The notes: generated by a model not told the origin, from the sequence alone. A DNA stretch of 64,000 nucleotides from Halomonas maura (GCF_030409305.1 NZ_JAUFPQ010000010.1:62001-126000), one strand, 5' to 3'; shown: positions 28,170-40,829, counted from the stretch's first letter. Program-made: numbers and translations.

Positions 28170-28900
28170 ATGTCACAGCCCCTCCCTGTCGCCAAAGGCC
28201 GACAGGACCGACACCTCTCCCTTGGCGCGCCGGGCCCGGGGCCTCGACGTGATTCGCCACGCCCCCAACAGCCGAGCGCGTAGTGCCCAGTTGCTCGCCC
28301 ACCACGCGCCGTACGCCACGCCGCACCGGGGCTGGCTGGCGCGGTGCCACGCCGCGGACCGGCTGGCCAGCATGGGCATGTGGCTGGTGGCCCACGTGAC
28401 CGACTGCCGACGCCTGCGCCTCGACGGCGGCGTGCTTGCCGCCGAGGCCTTCAAGTCCGCGCCCCAGGGACACAGCGGCGGCGCGCTCAACAGGGTCCCC
28501 GCCCAGGTCGGCTACCTGCTGGCCAGCAGCCTGTCCGGCGGCACCCGCTCCTGGACCATGGGCCAGGGCCATTGCGTGGCGGCCATCGACGCGGTGAACG
28601 GGCGGGTGGACAACATGACGCCGACCCACGCCGCACGCTACGCGCCCAATGACACCGCGCCGACCCGGCTGGTGACGGACGTCGAGCGCGGCACCGTCGA
28701 TGCCGCAGGCTATCCCGTCTCCCCCTCGGCAGCCACGTCATCCGGCATACCGCCGCATGGGCCTCGAGAACCCCATCGCCGGCGGACGGGGTGTCGATCA
28801 GCGTCGCGAGGCTGGGCAGCAGGGTCGCGGGAGGCGGTGACGGGAAAGGCGGCGGGGACTGGCGCATGGGCACGCCTGGCAGGGGGCGAATGGACAGAAC
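28170..28900 (+). pseudogene. Broken phosphoketolase-family gene (xylulose 5-phosphate 3-epimerase-like)
   Basis: The N-terminal part of a thiamine-diphosphate enzyme of the XFP/phosphoketolase-like group can be read: DRLASMGMWLVAHVTDC, FKSAPQGHSGGALNRVPAQV, TRSWTMGQGHCVAAIDAVN and NMTPTHAARY. After about 28718 the family continuation PLGSHVIRHTAA is found only in another frame, so a frameshift has occurred. Beyond about 28800 the similarity is lost and the gene ends at roughly a quarter of the normal length (about 800 residues). A second frame change lies near 28220, between MSQPLPVAKGRQDRH and RARGLDVIRHAP. It cannot encode a working enzyme. Confidence 0.7.
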
Positions 28901-28942
28901 CCGCCCCCAAGCCTGGACAGCTCGGCGCCGAACGTCGCCTGC

Positions 28943-29407
28943 TCAGTAGTCCTCGAGGCGCTGCATGTCCCGCGTCAGGCGGCGAACCTCGGCATCCTGG
29001 CCTTCGGCGAGGGCCGTGAAGAATTCGCGCTCCTCCCGGCCACCGGCCCGGTCGGCACGCTGGTGATACAGGTCCTGCAGGGTGCGGTGCATGGTGAGCG
29101 CCGTGGCCAGCACATCCGCGACCCCGCTGACGCCCAGTGCGCCCGGCAGCCGCTCGAGGACCGGGGCATGGGGAAAGTCATTGGGATCGTCGAACCAGGC
29201 GTCGAGCACCGGGCGATGATCGCTGCCGTCGTCGAGGTAGGCTTCCAGATCCCGCTGCATGCTTCGCTCGTGATCGGCGAGGTACTCCAGCGCGAGCCGG
29301 ACCCGCTCCGTCACCTCCCCCCCGGCGAGGCGACTGTAGGCCGCCTGCAGCCGGCCATGGTAGTCGGCCGCCCAGCTCACCAGCTCGCGGACCTGATGGA
29401 AGCGCAT
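28943..29407 (-). CDS. Small all-helical protein, ferritin-like, function unknown
   Basis: The 154-residue soluble protein is predicted to be almost entirely alpha-helical. Segments such as YLADHERSMQRDLEAYLDD and REEREFFTALAEGQDAEVR carry spaced Glu and His residues as in ferritin-like four-helix bundles, but a complete di-iron set (two E-x-x-H motifs) is not evident. The start is well supported by AGGAGG five bases before the ATG. It stands alone between a pseudogene and a channel gene. Function is not known. Confidence 0.75.
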   Translation of the reverse strand: MRFHQVRELVSWAADYHGRLQAAYSRLAGGEVTERVRLALEYLADHERSMQRDLEAYLDDGSDHRPVLDAWFDDPNDFPHAPVLERLPGALGVSGVADVLATALTMHRTLQDLYHQRADRAGGREEREFFTALAEGQDAEVRRLTRDMQRLEDY

Positions 29408-29574
29408 GGTTACCTCCTGCCTGCTGCGACGTCACGGCCAGGGCCCGATGCCCTCGCCGTGCCCGATGGGGGTTGCTACTGATATCCTAGCCGAGAGAGG
29501 CCACCTCGGGATGATGCAGATCAAGGCCATGGGAGCCGACCGCTCCGCCCGATCCCACCGCCAAGGAGGCGCCC

Positions 29575-30027
29575 TTGACCGATGCCCTGCTCGATATCAG
29601 CCACCTGACCGCGGCGGGCGCCACCCTGATCCTGGTGGTGATCTGCGTGCTGCTGCACTACGAGGTATCGAGTGTGCTCAGCGGCCTGATGCGGCGCACC
29701 TCCCCGACCCGGCGGCGGCGCTTCCTGGGCCTGATGTTCGGCCTGCTCGGCGCCCATGTGGTGGAGATCTGGCTGTTCGGCCTGACGGCCTGGTGGCTGG
29801 TGGCGACCACCTCGGCCAGCGTCGCCGGCGCCTCGATCGTCGATGGCCTCGACTACATCTACCTCTCGGCCATCACCTACACCACCCTGGGCTACGGGGA
29901 CGTGTACCCGGAGGGGCCGCTGCGCTTCCTGATGGGCACCGAGTCGCTGACCGGCTTCATGCTGATCACCTGGTCGGCGTCGCTGACCTTCCTCGAGATG
30001 CAGCGCCACTGGAACGACCGCCACTGA
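29575..30027 (+). CDS. Small potassium-channel-like membrane protein
   Basis: The 150-residue protein of the Ion_trans_2 family has three predicted hydrophobic segments (about 10-32, 50-78, 118-140) and a pore loop with the selectivity filter TYTTLGYGDVYPEG (about 100-113). TLGYGD is the potassium filter. The start is TTG at 29575, decided by AAGGAGG six bases upstream; no in-frame ATG fits. No RCK regulatory domain is present, so this is a minimal channel with an extra N-terminal helix. Confidence 0.85.
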   Translation: MTDALLDISHLTAAGATLILVVICVLLHYEVSSVLSGLMRRTSPTRRRRFLGLMFGLLGAHVVEIWLFGLTAWWLVATTSASVAGASIVDGLDYIYLSAITYTTLGYGDVYPEGPLRFLMGTESLTGFMLITWSASLTFLEMQRHWNDRH

Positions 30028-30067
30028 CCCCGGGGCCGCATAGCCGCCCGGGAGCCGAGTCCGTTCG

Positions 30068-31660
30068 CTAGCCGTGGAGCCCCTGGCTCCTCAGGTAGTC
30101 GTCGTAGCTGCCGGTGAAGTCGCTGATGCCCGCCTCGCCCATGTCGATGATGCGTGTCGCCAGCGAGGCGACGAACTCGCGATCATGGCTGACGAAGATC
30201 AGGGTGCCCGGATAGTGCTCCAGCGCCAGGTTGAGGGCCTCGATGGATTCCATGTCCAGGTGATTGGTGGGCTCGTCCATCAGCAGCACGTTGGGCCGGG
30301 TCAGCGTCAGCTTGCCGAACAGCATGCGCCCCGCCTCGCCACCGGAGATGACCTTCACCGACTTGTCGATGTCGTCGCTGGAGAACAGCATGCGCCCCAG
30401 GGCGCCACGCACCACCTGTTCGCCGCCATCGGTCCACTGGGCCATCCATTCGAACAGGGTCGCGTCGTTGGCAAAGTCGTCGGCGTGATCCTGGGCGAAG
30501 ACCCCGAGCTCGGCGCTGTCGGTCCAGCGGACCTCACCGGCGTCGGGCGCCAGCTCGCCGCCGAGGGTCTTCAGCAGGGTGGTCTTGCCGATGCCGTTGG
30601 GGCCGATGATGGCGATGCGCTCGCCGGCCTCGACGGTCAGCGAGAGGCGTTCGAACAGCGGGGCGGCGTCGCCGTAGCCCTTGGTGATCGCCTCGACGTT
30701 GACCGCGTTGCGGTGGATCTTGCGGCCCTGCTCGAAGCGGATGAAGGGACTCACCCGGCTGGAGGGCTTGATGTCCTCGAGCTTGATCTTGTCGATCTGG
30801 CGCGCCCGGGAGGTCGCCTGCTTGGCCTTGGAGGCATTGGCCGAGAAGCGGCTGACGAAGGCCTGCAACTCGGCGATCTGGGCCTTCTTCTTGGCGTTGT
30901 CGGCGTGCTGGCGCTCGCGCGCTGCGGTGGCGGCGGTCATGTAGTCGTCATAGTTGCCGGGGAACAGCGTGATCTCGCCGTAGTCCAGGTCCGCCATGTG
31001 GGTGCAGACGCTGTTGAGGAAGTGGCGGTCGTGGGAAATGATGATCATGGTGCTGTTGCGCGCCCTGAGCACTTCCTCCAGCCAACGGATGGTATTGATG
31101 TCCAGGTGGTTGGTGGGCTCGTCGAGCAGCATCACGTCGGGGTCGGCGAACAGCGCCTGGGCCAGCAGCACGCGCAGCTTCCAGCCCGGCGACACCGCGC
31201 TCATCGGCCCGCCGTGCTGGGCCAGCGGGATGCCCAGCCCCAGCAGCAGCTCGCCGGCCCGGGCCTCGGCCGTGTAGCCATCGAGTTCGGCGAAGCGCAC
31301 CTCCAGGTCGGCCACCGCCATGCCATCCGCCTCGCTCATCTCCGGCTGCGAGTAGATGCGCTCGCGCTCCGCCGCGACCTCCCAGAGCTCGCGGTTGCCC
31401 ATGATCACGGTGTCGATGACCCGCTCGTCCTCGAAGGCGAACTGGTCCTGACGCAGCCGGCCGAGCCGGGCCCCCGGCTCGACCATCACCTGGCCGGCCG
31501 AGGGCTCGAGGTCGCCGCCGAGGATCTTCATGAAGGTGGACTTGCCGCAGCCGTTGGCGCCGATCAGGCCGTAACGGTGGCCGCGGCCGAACTTGATGGA
31601 GACGTTCTCGAACAGGGGCCTGGCCCCGAACTGCATGGTGACATTGGCGGTAGCGATCAA
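30068..31660 (-). CDS. ybiT: ABC-F family ATPase YbiT
   Basis: The 530-residue soluble twin-ATPase has no membrane domain; ABC-F proteins of this type bind the ribosome E site. Walker A GANGCGKS and GPNGIGKT lie near residues 34 and 347, and two DEPTNHLD boxes near 184 and 447. The first ABC signature is the YbiT-specific SPGWKLRV; the second is SGGEAGRM. The linker ([13 protein letters not shown]) is the P-site tRNA-interaction region. It was chosen over ettA or uup because of the first signature and the spacing. It stands alone, with a dispersed repeat just upstream. Confidence 0.93.
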   Translation of the reverse strand: MIATANVTMQFGARPLFENVSIKFGRGHRYGLIGANGCGKSTFMKILGGDLEPSAGQVMVEPGARLGRLRQDQFAFEDERVIDTVIMGNRELWEVAAERERIYSQPEMSEADGMAVADLEVRFAELDGYTAEARAGELLLGLGIPLAQHGGPMSAVSPGWKLRVLLAQALFADPDVMLLDEPTNHLDINTIRWLEEVLRARNSTMIIISHDRHFLNSVCTHMADLDYGEITLFPGNYDDYMTAATAARERQHADNAKKKAQIAELQAFVSRFSANASKAKQATSRARQIDKIKLEDIKPSSRVSPFIRFEQGRKIHRNAVNVEAITKGYGDAAPLFERLSLTVEAGERIAIIGPNGIGKTTLLKTLGGELAPDAGEVRWTDSAELGVFAQDHADDFANDATLFEWMAQWTDGGEQVVRGALGRMLFSSDDIDKSVKVISGGEAGRMLFGKLTLTRPNVLLMDEPTNHLDMESIEALNLALEHYPGTLIFVSHDREFVASLATRIIDMGEAGISDFTGSYDDYLRSQGLHG

Positions 31661-31784
31661 GGGAGGGGTCCGGTCAGGGGAAAAGGGGCGAGAGTGTACC
31701 GGTTATGGCGGCATCTCTCACCCCCTGGCGAAGCCGGGCCATTGCGATCAGATAGTAGTATCTGCTGATCCGTCGACCAGCTTG

Positions 31785-31952
31785 CGAGGAGGCGCTGTGA
31801 ATACCTCCATGTACGCTACCGACGCCCTGCGGCGCTCTTGCGTCCCGCTCCGCTTGCAGGTCCGGTGCTGGCCATCCATGGCCAGCCCGTTCGGAGCCGT
31901 GCTCCTCACCCCCGGCGTAGGGCCTCCTCTTCGGCTTGTCCCCGGCGCCCCT
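31785..31952 (+). repeat. Dispersed repeat family 2, copy 1
   Basis: About 168 bases match, in opposite orientation, 58673-58843 at roughly 80 percent identity by eye. Shared exact blocks include TACGCTACCGACGCCCTGCG and ATGGCCAGCCCGTTCGG. A frame is open through it on either strand but no product is recognisable, and the changes do not look codon-constrained. The rest of the spacer 31661-32013 (353 bp), upstream of ybiT, holds nothing else that could be identified. Confidence 0.75.
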
Positions 31953-32013
31953 CTTCAAACACAGCGGCAACAACCCTGGAAGCCGGGCAGCGCACTGGCC
32001 ACCGCCGGCCCCG

Positions 32014-32474
32014 CTACCACTCCTCGCTGGTCTCGCGCAACGCGGCGATCTCGCGCTTGGCCTCGGCCAGGCAATCGGCGAGTTCCTCGTGCAGGGCGGC
32101 GGCGCTGCCCACGGCGATCAGCCCCTGGGCGGCGCCGCTGCTGCGGCGAGCCACGCCCTCGCTGGAATGCAGGGCCTCCAGGCGGCCGAGCAGCCTGGCG
32201 AGCCAGCTCTCGGGACGGGCCGCCAGGCTGCGCAAGCGTTCGAGCTCGGCCAGCGGCGTCCCCTCGGGAGCGAGCAGCTCGCGCCAGTCGTGGCCCTCGA
32301 GGGCGGCATGCTCGGAGACCTCGCGCAGCAGCGACTCGAGGGCCAGTTCCAGCAGCGCCAGGGCCCCCTCCTCGCCGGCCATGCGCCGGGCCTCGCGATG
32401 CTCGTCGTCGCCGGGCGGCACCGCCAGCAGCAGTTCGGCCTGGTAGAGCAGCTGGTTGGTACGCGAACGGGGCG

Positions 32475-32478
<4 letters not shown>
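32014..32478 (-). CDS. DUF6586-like helical protein coupled to topA
   Basis: The 154-residue cytoplasmic protein is alpha-helical and rich in Glu, Ala and Leu. The N-terminus [13 protein letters not shown] and the C-terminal [27 protein letters not shown] resemble a small family that is often found directly downstream of topA in Pseudomonas and Halomonas. The start is GTG at 32478; it overlaps the topA stop codon as GTGA, which implies re-initiation by terminating ribosomes. Function is unknown. Confidence 0.8.
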
Positions 32479-35114
<2,636 letters not shown>

Positions 35115-35302
35115 AGTGCTCCACAATTCTGTAGGCGCGAGCCTGCGGGCCCGCGCCGGACGGTTTCGGCCCGCCCAGTCTCGACGGGTGAAAAATGCGC
35201 TTACCCTACCCCAGCGCCGGCCATCGCGCCAGTCACGACCAGGCCGAGCCTATGACCCTAGACCGCTGATTCCACGGCGACAAGCCTGGGATGACAACGA
35301 AA

Positions 35303-35330
35303 CGCCCCCGCCGGCAGGCCGGCGGGGGCG
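35303..35330 (-). terminator. Rho-independent terminator of the DUF3141 gene
   Basis: A perfect 13-bp stem CGCCCCCGCCGGC with a 2-base centre lies 25 bases past the DUF3141 stop codon and is followed on the minus strand by TTTCGTTG. Confidence 0.75.
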
Positions 35331-35354
35331 AGGTGGCAACCGGGCGGACTCGGT

Positions 35355-38300
35355 TCAGTCGTCTTGCTTGCCCGGGCTGCGGCGGCGCGGGCTGGCCTTG
35401 CGAGCCGTGCTGCCACGCCGGCCGCTGGCCGGCTTGTCGGAAGCCGTGCTGCCGGCCGCCGGTTCGGCCGTGCCGGCGTCCTCGGCCCCCGGGTCCGCCG
35501 CCTGCGAGGGCTTGGCGGTGCGGGCGGTGGTCTTCGACGTCTTGGCCGGCGGGGTGGTCTGCTTCACGGGCTCGGTCGGAGTGGCAGCGGGCTGTGACGC
35601 CTCGGCCGCCTGGTCGGCCGCCTGTGAGGGCTCGGCCGAGCGCACGGTGGTCTTCGACGTCTTGGCCGGCGTGGCAGCGGGCTGCGACGCCTCGGCCGCC
35701 TGGTCGGCCGCCTGTGAGGGCTCGGCCGAGCGCACGGTGGTCTTCGACGTCTTGGCCGGCGTGGCAGCGGGTTGCGACGCCTCGGCCGCCTGGTCGGCCG
35801 CCTGTGAGGGCTCGGCCGAGCGCACGGTGGTCTTCGACGCCTTGGCCGGCGTGGCAGCGGGCTGCGACGTTCCGGCCGCCTGCGGGGACTTGGCCGTTCG
35901 GGCGGTGGTCTTCGACGTCTTGGCCGGCGTGGCAGCGGGCTGCGACGCCTCGGCCGGCGGAACGGTCTCCTTCGGGGACTCGGCCGGCTGGTCAGCCGCC
36001 TGCGAGGGCTTGGCCGGGCTGGCGGTGGTCTTCGACGCCTTGGCCGGCTGGGCAGCCTCCTTCGCGGGCTCGGCCGGCGTGGCGGCGGACGGCGACGCCT
36101 TGGCCGGCTGGGCAGTATCCTTCTCGGCCTCATCCGCCGTGCTATCGACGGACCGGCTCTCGATCACCGTCGGCTCCGCCCGATCCCCCTCGGGCGACGC
36201 CGAGGCCGGGCCCTGGCCGCCACCCTGTCGGCCAACCGCCGGCTTGGCCTGACGGAACAGCGACTGGATATGCGCGAAGCGCTCGGCGGCGTGCTCGCTG
36301 AGCTCGCCGCTGGCCGCCAGTACGTGCTCGATATGCGCCAGGTGCCCTTCGATCTGCTCGGCACTCTGCCCCGCCAGCAGCGTCGGGATCGCCGCCAGCG
36401 CCGCCTGGTGATCCTGGTCGAGGATAAAGAACTGCTCACGCACCAGCTGCTTGAAGTCGGCCAGGCGGATCTCCGGCTCGAGCTCCGCACGGGACGCCCG
36501 CAGGCGCTTGAAATTGCGCTCGTCACTGGCGGGCGCGCCGCCCAGCACATGGATGACCGAGCGCATCACCGCCTCGTGGCTGCCGCCTTCGGCGACCAGC
36601 GCATGGATCTCCTCGCGGCGGCGCTGGACGAAGCGACGGTGTTCCGGCTCGGCGCCGGGGCGACGGCGGTGCACATGGGCGTCACCGCCGAGGCCGACCA
36701 GGGTCTGCAGCAGCGGCTGTCCATAGAGATCCAGGAAGACCCGCTCGCCGGCCCGGTCACGCAGGTTGCGCCAGGCGTCGAAGACGTGGGTGATCTGGCT
36801 GGAGAGGATGCCCTCCACGGCTCGGTAGACGTTGTCCTGACCCACCTCGTGGCGTTCACGGCGCACCATTTCGGCCATCACCGGCACCGGCACCATCAGC
36901 GGGTTGCGATCCGACAGCAGCCGGTAGGCCATGCGGTTGGGGTGCATCAGCCGCATCCAGTGGGCGGCCTGCGGGGTCGCCAGCGCGCGGACCCAGGGCT
37001 GCACGAACAGGCGATAGAGGCCCAGGTTGATCTCGGAGATGCGCGCCACCGTGGCGAAGCGTCGGTCGTCCTCCGGGCGATGCTGGATCTCCCGGTCGAG
37101 TTCCTCGATGCTGCGGGTCTCGAACTCGAGCAGGTAGTCGCGCTCGATCAGCTCGGCATCGGGGCGATCCTCGGCCCGTGAGATCGAGGTCTCGTAGAGC
37201 CCCGGCGGGAGCACGTCGATGTAGTCCATGTTGGCGGTGAACTCGGCGTGTTCCTTGCGCGACACGCTGCCCGACACGAAGATCCCCAGGTGGCCCGTGG
37301 TGTCATGGACGCAGTACACCAGGGTCTGCTCGTTGGCGATGATGTCGTCGGCGTCCTCGTAGAGATCGCGGATCCAGCCCAGCGCCTGGGGCGGCGGCGT
37401 GATGTCATCGCCCCGGGAGCAGAACACCACCACCGGCGAGCGCAGGTTGCGCAGGTCGATGCGACGCCCGTCCGAGGTGACCAGTTGGGCGGTGGAGAGA
37501 CGGTTGCCGACGAACAGGTTGTCGACGATGTACTGGATCTCCTCGGCGCCCAGCACCACATGCCCGCCCCACCAGCGCTCGAACTCCAGGTAGCGGTCGG
37601 CCTCGGTATCGACGTTGGCGTAGAGCCGATACTGCTTGCTCCACCAGGTATTGGCCGGATTGAGGCGCTCGAAGTTCTGGACCAGCCAGGCCCCGTCGAA
37701 GTGCCCGGCGCCCATGTCACCGAGCAGGGCGGTCACCCAGGTGCCGCCCGTCAGCCCGCCGGTGTAGCGCATCGGTGCGCGGCCGTGCTCGCCGGCCCAG
37801 TAGGACAGCGGCGCGCCGGCGATCAGGATCGGGCCGAACACCTCGGGCTCCAGGGCCGCCGCCATCATGATCTGCCAGCCGGCCTGGCAGTTGCCGACGA
37901 CCATGGGCTTCTCCGCCGTCTCGGTATGCAGGTCGATGATATGGCGAAGGAAGGCGACCTCCGCCTCGACCACGTCCTCGACGGTCTGGCCCGGCACGGG
38001 ATACGGCAAGAAGCCGATGAAGTAGCAGGGATGCCCGGCGCGCAGGGCCACGCCAAGCTCGCTGTCGGGCTTGAAGCCGCCGATCCCCGGGCCATGGCCG
38101 GCACGGGGATCGACGACCACGAAGGGGCGCATCTGCGGGTCGGTCTGCATCGCCTGGGGCGGCAGGATCCGCAGCAATTCGTAGTTTACCGGGCGCGGCA
38201 GGTCACGCCCGTCCAGCAGCACCTCGGCCTCGAAGCCCAGCACATTGGGCTTGGTCTGCTCGATATGCTCGAGGTACTGGTTGCCGCGCTGGCGCATGAC

Positions 38301-38426
38301 ATCCAGGTAGAGGGTGCTGCGCTCCATGGCGTCGCGCCAGTAGTCGAAGGCGGCGCGACCGAAGCCGAAGGGATCCATGAAGGACAGCGCGGCTGGCGGC
38401 AGGGTCGGCATCAGGGCATTCATCAT
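35355..38426 (-). CDS. DUF3141 protein, PHA-synthase-like hydrolase with a repeat-rich tail
   Basis: The protein has 1023 residues. Residues about 15-440 form an alpha/beta-hydrolase fold related to poly(3-hydroxyalkanoate) synthases: the box VVGNCQAGW (C180) matches the synthase form G-x-C-x-[11 protein letters not shown] supplies the Asp (D340/D341) and DTTGHLG the His (H379). Residues 440-760 are a helical DUF3141 region. From about 770 a tail of Ala, Pro, Lys, Ser and Thr ([17 protein letters not shown] repeats) follows and ends in the basic [19 protein letters not shown], which resembles histone-H1-like or PhaF-type tails. It may act at polyester granules or bind nucleic acid, but synthase activity is not shown. 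The start has GGAG upstream; ATG 38423 is an alternative. Confidence 0.82.
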   Translation of the reverse strand: MMNALMPTLPPAALSFMDPFGFGRAAFDYWRDAMERSTLYLDVMRQRGNQYLEHIEQTKPNVLGFEAEVLLDGRDLPRPVNYELLRILPPQAMQTDPQMRPFVVVDPRAGHGPGIGGFKPDSELGVALRAGHPCYFIGFLPYPVPGQTVEDVVEAEVAFLRHIIDLHTETAEKPMVVGNCQAGWQIMMAAALEPEVFGPILIAGAPLSYWAGEHGRAPMRYTGGLTGGTWVTALLGDMGAGHFDGAWLVQNFERLNPANTWWSKQYRLYANVDTEADRYLEFERWWGGHVVLGAEEIQYIVDNLFVGNRLSTAQLVTSDGRRIDLRNLRSPVVVFCSRGDDITPPPQALGWIRDLYEDADDIIANEQTLVYCVHDTTGHLGIFVSGSVSRKEHAEFTANMDYIDVLPPGLYETSISRAEDRPDAELIERDYLLEFETRSIEELDREIQHRPEDDRRFATVARISEINLGLYRLFVQPWVRALATPQAAHWMRLMHPNRMAYRLLSDRNPLMVPVPVMAEMVRRERHEVGQDNVYRAVEGILSSQITHVFDAWRNLRDRAGERVFLDLYGQPLLQTLVGLGGDAHVHRRRPGAEPEHRRFVQRRREEIHALVAEGGSHEAVMRSVIHVLGGAPASDERNFKRLRASRAELEPEIRLADFKQLVREQFFILDQDHQAALAAIPTLLAGQSAEQIEGHLAHIEHVLAASGELSEHAAERFAHIQSLFRQAKPAVGRQGGGQGPASASPEGDRAEPTVIESRSVDSTADEAEKDTAQPAKASPSAATPAEPAKEAAQPAKASKTTASPAKPSQAADQPAESPKETVPPAEASQPAATPAKTSKTTARTAKSPQAAGTSQPAATPAKASKTTVRSAEPSQAADQAAEASQPAATPAKTSKTTVRSAEPSQAADQAAEASQPAATPAKTSKTTVRSAEPSQAADQAAEASQPAATPTEPVKQTTPPAKTSKTTARTAKPSQAADPGAEDAGTAEPAAGSTASDKPASGRRGSTARKASPRRRSPGKQDD
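35581..35850. repeat. Three tandem 90-bp repeats in the DUF3141 tail
   Basis: Units begin at 35581, 35671 and 35761 and differ by only a few bases; part-copies and diverged units extend from about 35500 to 36130. The unit is 30 codons long, so copy changes keep the frame. It encodes [12 protein letters not shown] and [18 protein letters not shown]. Confidence 0.95.
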
Positions 38427-38484
38427 TGGACTCCATGGGTGGCCATGGGAAGGCGAAGGTTCTTCGCCGCGTGAGACTCGTCTT

Positions 38485-38501
38485 TGCTGCAGTGCAATAT
38501 A
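38485..38501 (-). promoter_or_regulatory. Possible PhaR-like operator overlapping a -10 element
   Basis: TTGCTGCAGTGCAA (38485-38498) resembles the TGC-rich sites bound by PhaR regulators of polyester-granule genes. On the minus strand it overlaps TATATT (rc of 38496-38501), a good -10 about 70 bases before the DUF3141 start. No matching -35 was found. Confidence 0.35.
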
Positions 38502-38549
38502 GCGAAAAAATCGGCGCCCGGCGAGGCCGTTGTCTCGACGCGCCTGGGC

Positions 38550-39452
38550 TCAGGCCAGGGCCAGGCGTGCCGTTTCGGCCTCGCCCAGCAGCTCGACCAG
38601 CCCCCGCCGTGCCCGGTCGCGAGCCTCCTCGGCCCGGCGCCCCCAGGCCAGCAGGCGGGCGCCGCCCTCGCCGCGCGCCCGGTCCAGGCGCAGCCCCGGC
38701 CCGCCGCTCAGTCTGGTCGCCGGGAGCAACGACAGGTGCCAGAGCCGGGCATGGCCCTGCGGCGCGAGTCGCGGCTGGCGCTCCCGCAGTCGCCCGCCGA
38801 GCAGCACCCGCAGCTGCTCGACCACCGGATCCAGACCGGTCAGGGCCTCGTCCAGCGCCTCCTCGCCGGTGAGCCCCGGCGCCATGGCGGCAAAGCCCAG
38901 GCGATTGCCGTCGACGCGAAACCGTACCTCCACCAGGCCCGTCAGTCCCAGGGCGGCGACGCCCTGCCCCGCCAGGCGCCCCAGGTAGGCGCCGCGCTCG
39001 GCGGTCAGCCAGCCAAGCGGCGCCACCGAGAGCGCCTCGTGCAGGCGCTGTCGCGGCGCCAGGTAGACCACCCGGCCCTGGCCGTCGGCCAGCAGGGACA
39101 TCCGCAGCTCCCGCCCCGCCGCCGCGGCCAGCGGCAAGCCGGCCTCGCGCATCCGCTGGCGCATGCCCCCACCCTCGGCCATGGCCCCCAGCAGGGTGGC
39201 CGGCGGGCCGAGGAAGCGCAGGCCGGCGCGCCGACAGGCCTCGGCCAGTGCCAACTGCTCGGCGGCGTCCTCCTCGCCGGGGTGCAACGCCTGGCAACCC
39301 GCCTCCCGGGCACGGGCCACCAGCGCCTCGGCGCTGCCGTCGGCCAGGATGGCCGTCAGGCCGAGCTCGCCACAGGCCTGGCGCAGGCGCAGGCCGCCGG
39401 GGCCGCCAGCGACGACCAGCAGACGGGAAACGGCGGGGGGGGATCCTGACAT
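38550..39452 (-). CDS. Reduced biotin-carboxylase-like protein lacking most of the ATP-grasp core
   Basis: The 300-residue protein begins like the biotin carboxylase N-terminal domain (LLVVAGGPGGLRLRQACGELGL, CQALHPGEEDAAEQLALAEAC, LRFLGPPATLLGAMAEG). It then passes to the region that follows the ATP-binding loop (LLADGQGRVVYLAPRQRLHEA) and to the C-terminal domain. The glycine-rich ATP loop is missing, and the catalytic block E-M-N-x-R-x-Q-V-E-H is replaced by AAMAPGLTGEE. It should therefore be inactive as a carboxylase. The start at 39452 has GGAG five bases upstream. It is divergent from a LysR-type regulator gene. A regulatory or scaffold role is a guess. Confidence 0.7.
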   Translation of the reverse strand: MSGSPPAVSRLLVVAGGPGGLRLRQACGELGLTAILADGSAEALVARAREAGCQALHPGEEDAAEQLALAEACRRAGLRFLGPPATLLGAMAEGGGMRQRMREAGLPLAAAAGRELRMSLLADGQGRVVYLAPRQRLHEALSVAPLGWLTAERGAYLGRLAGQGVAALGLTGLVEVRFRVDGNRLGFAAMAPGLTGEEALDEALTGLDPVVEQLRVLLGGRLRERQPRLAPQGHARLWHLSLLPATRLSGGPGLRLDRARGEGGARLLAWGRRAEEARDRARRGLVELLGEAETARLALA

Positions 39453-39687
39453 GATCACTCCGGATGGTTGCAAGAGACAGGCGATGCTGGTGTCCTGTAT
39501 GAGAGGTTGACGGTAGAATCCTCGCGGCCCCTTGGGCCGCCAGGCGGCGTTGCCATGCCTCGTCGTGGCGGCTTGCCCGACGGGCCGATACGCTCGCCAT
39601 CTGTTCAACGAACCTCCGGCACAGCGCACGCGCATGTCGGCACGGCATGCCAGGATGGTACCGCGCCCCGCCCCATTGGACGATGCC

Positions 39688-40674
39688 ATGACCACACCCA
39701 GACTGCTCAACCGCCTGACCTTCCGCCAGCTCCAGGTCTTCCGCGCCGTTCATGAACGTCAATCCTATTCCCGGGCCGCCGAGGCCCTGGGATTGACCCA
39801 GCCGGCGGTCAGCGCCCAGATCCGCCAGCTCGAACAGGCCCTGGGGCAGCCGCTGTTCCGCTATGCCGGGCGCACCCTGCACATCCTGCCCGCCGCGGAT
39901 GCCCTGGCGGCCTCGGTGCGGGCCATCTTCGGCCAGGTCGCCCGGCTGCAGATGAGCCTGTCGGACCTCGACGGCACCATCAGCGGCGAGCTCAATCTGG
40001 CGGCGGTGTCCACCGCCCAGTATGTGGTACCGCACCTGCTGGCGCGCTTCCGGGCCCACTACCCCAACGTCCAGATCCGCCTGCGCGTGTGCAACCGCGG
40101 CCAGGCCCTGGAGCGACTGGCCGCGCAACGCGATGACCTGGTGATCATGGCCCGGGTACCGGCGGACGAGGACCTGGTGTTCATGCCGATCCTCGACAAC
40201 GAGATGATCCCGGTGGTCTGGCCGGGCCACCCCCTGCTGGCGGCCGACCGGCCGACCCTGGAGGACCTGGCCCGCCACTATGTGCTGATGCGCGAGCCCG
40301 GTTCCGGGGTGCGGGGCGCCCTGGAGGAACTCGCCGCCGAGCAGGACGTCGAGCTGGCCCATGCCATCGAGATGGGCACCAACGAGGCGGTCAAGCAGGG
40401 CGTCATGGCTCAGCTCGGGGTCGCCGTGCTGCCGCGCCTGGCGGTACGCCTGGAGCTCGAGGCCGGGCTGCTCTCGCCGCTCGACCTGCCCGGCTTCCCG
40501 CTGCGCCATTCCTGGTGCACCGTCTATCACCGGGAGCGCTTCCCCACCCCGGTGACCGAGCTCTTCCTGCGCTTCGTGCGCGATCACCTCAACGAGCTGC
40601 AGACCCACTTCAGTGCGGTCCCCGCCCCGCTGCCCAGTCACGACGTGGCCTGCCTGCCCGAGGCCACGGAGTGA
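39688..40674 (+). CDS. LysR-type transcriptional regulator, CbbR-like
   Basis: The 328-residue regulator has an N-terminal winged helix-turn-helix (LTFRQLQVFRAVHERQS, AAEALGLTQPAVSAQIRQLE) and a two-lobe effector domain starting SGELNLAAVSTAQYVVPHL. The start at 39688 is placed by the family N-terminus; the ribosome-binding site is weak and the frame upstream to 39532 is not family-like. It is transcribed away from the biotin-carboxylase-like gene, so control of that gene and itself is likely. CbbR-like members respond to carbon metabolites; the effector here is unknown. Confidence 0.87.
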   Translation: MTTPRLLNRLTFRQLQVFRAVHERQSYSRAAEALGLTQPAVSAQIRQLEQALGQPLFRYAGRTLHILPAADALAASVRAIFGQVARLQMSLSDLDGTISGELNLAAVSTAQYVVPHLLARFRAHYPNVQIRLRVCNRGQALERLAAQRDDLVIMARVPADEDLVFMPILDNEMIPVVWPGHPLLAADRPTLEDLARHYVLMREPGSGVRGALEELAAEQDVELAHAIEMGTNEAVKQGVMAQLGVAVLPRLAVRLELEAGLLSPLDLPGFPLRHSWCTVYHRERFPTPVTELFLRFVRDHLNELQTHFSAVPAPLPSHDVACLPEATE

Positions 40675-40829
40675 GTCGCCTGTCCAGCCGAGCCGCGGAT
40701 ATGGTAACTTAGCGCGCCAAGACCGATACACGCCACGCCCGTCGCCGGCCGTCCCCCGCTTGCCGTGACCGGATGACCCGCGACGCACACGCCTGGCGAC
40801 CAGCCGCCGAGTGGAGAGGCTTCCAGCTC

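Noticed and set aside
28024..29019. An apparently intact frame of 331 codons
   Set aside because: Its phosphoketolase-like part breaks off in mid-domain and continues in another frame; the rest is not protein-like, so it is called a pseudogene.
31674..31973. A short minus-strand frame through repeat family 2
   Set aside because: The second copy of the repeat does not preserve the same protein, so the frame is a by-product of GC-rich sequence.
35581..35850. Regular repeats that could suggest a CRISPR array
   Set aside because: Units are 90 bp, adjoin without unique spacers and stay in frame within a protein gene. The same applies to the 87-bp units at 62971-63318.
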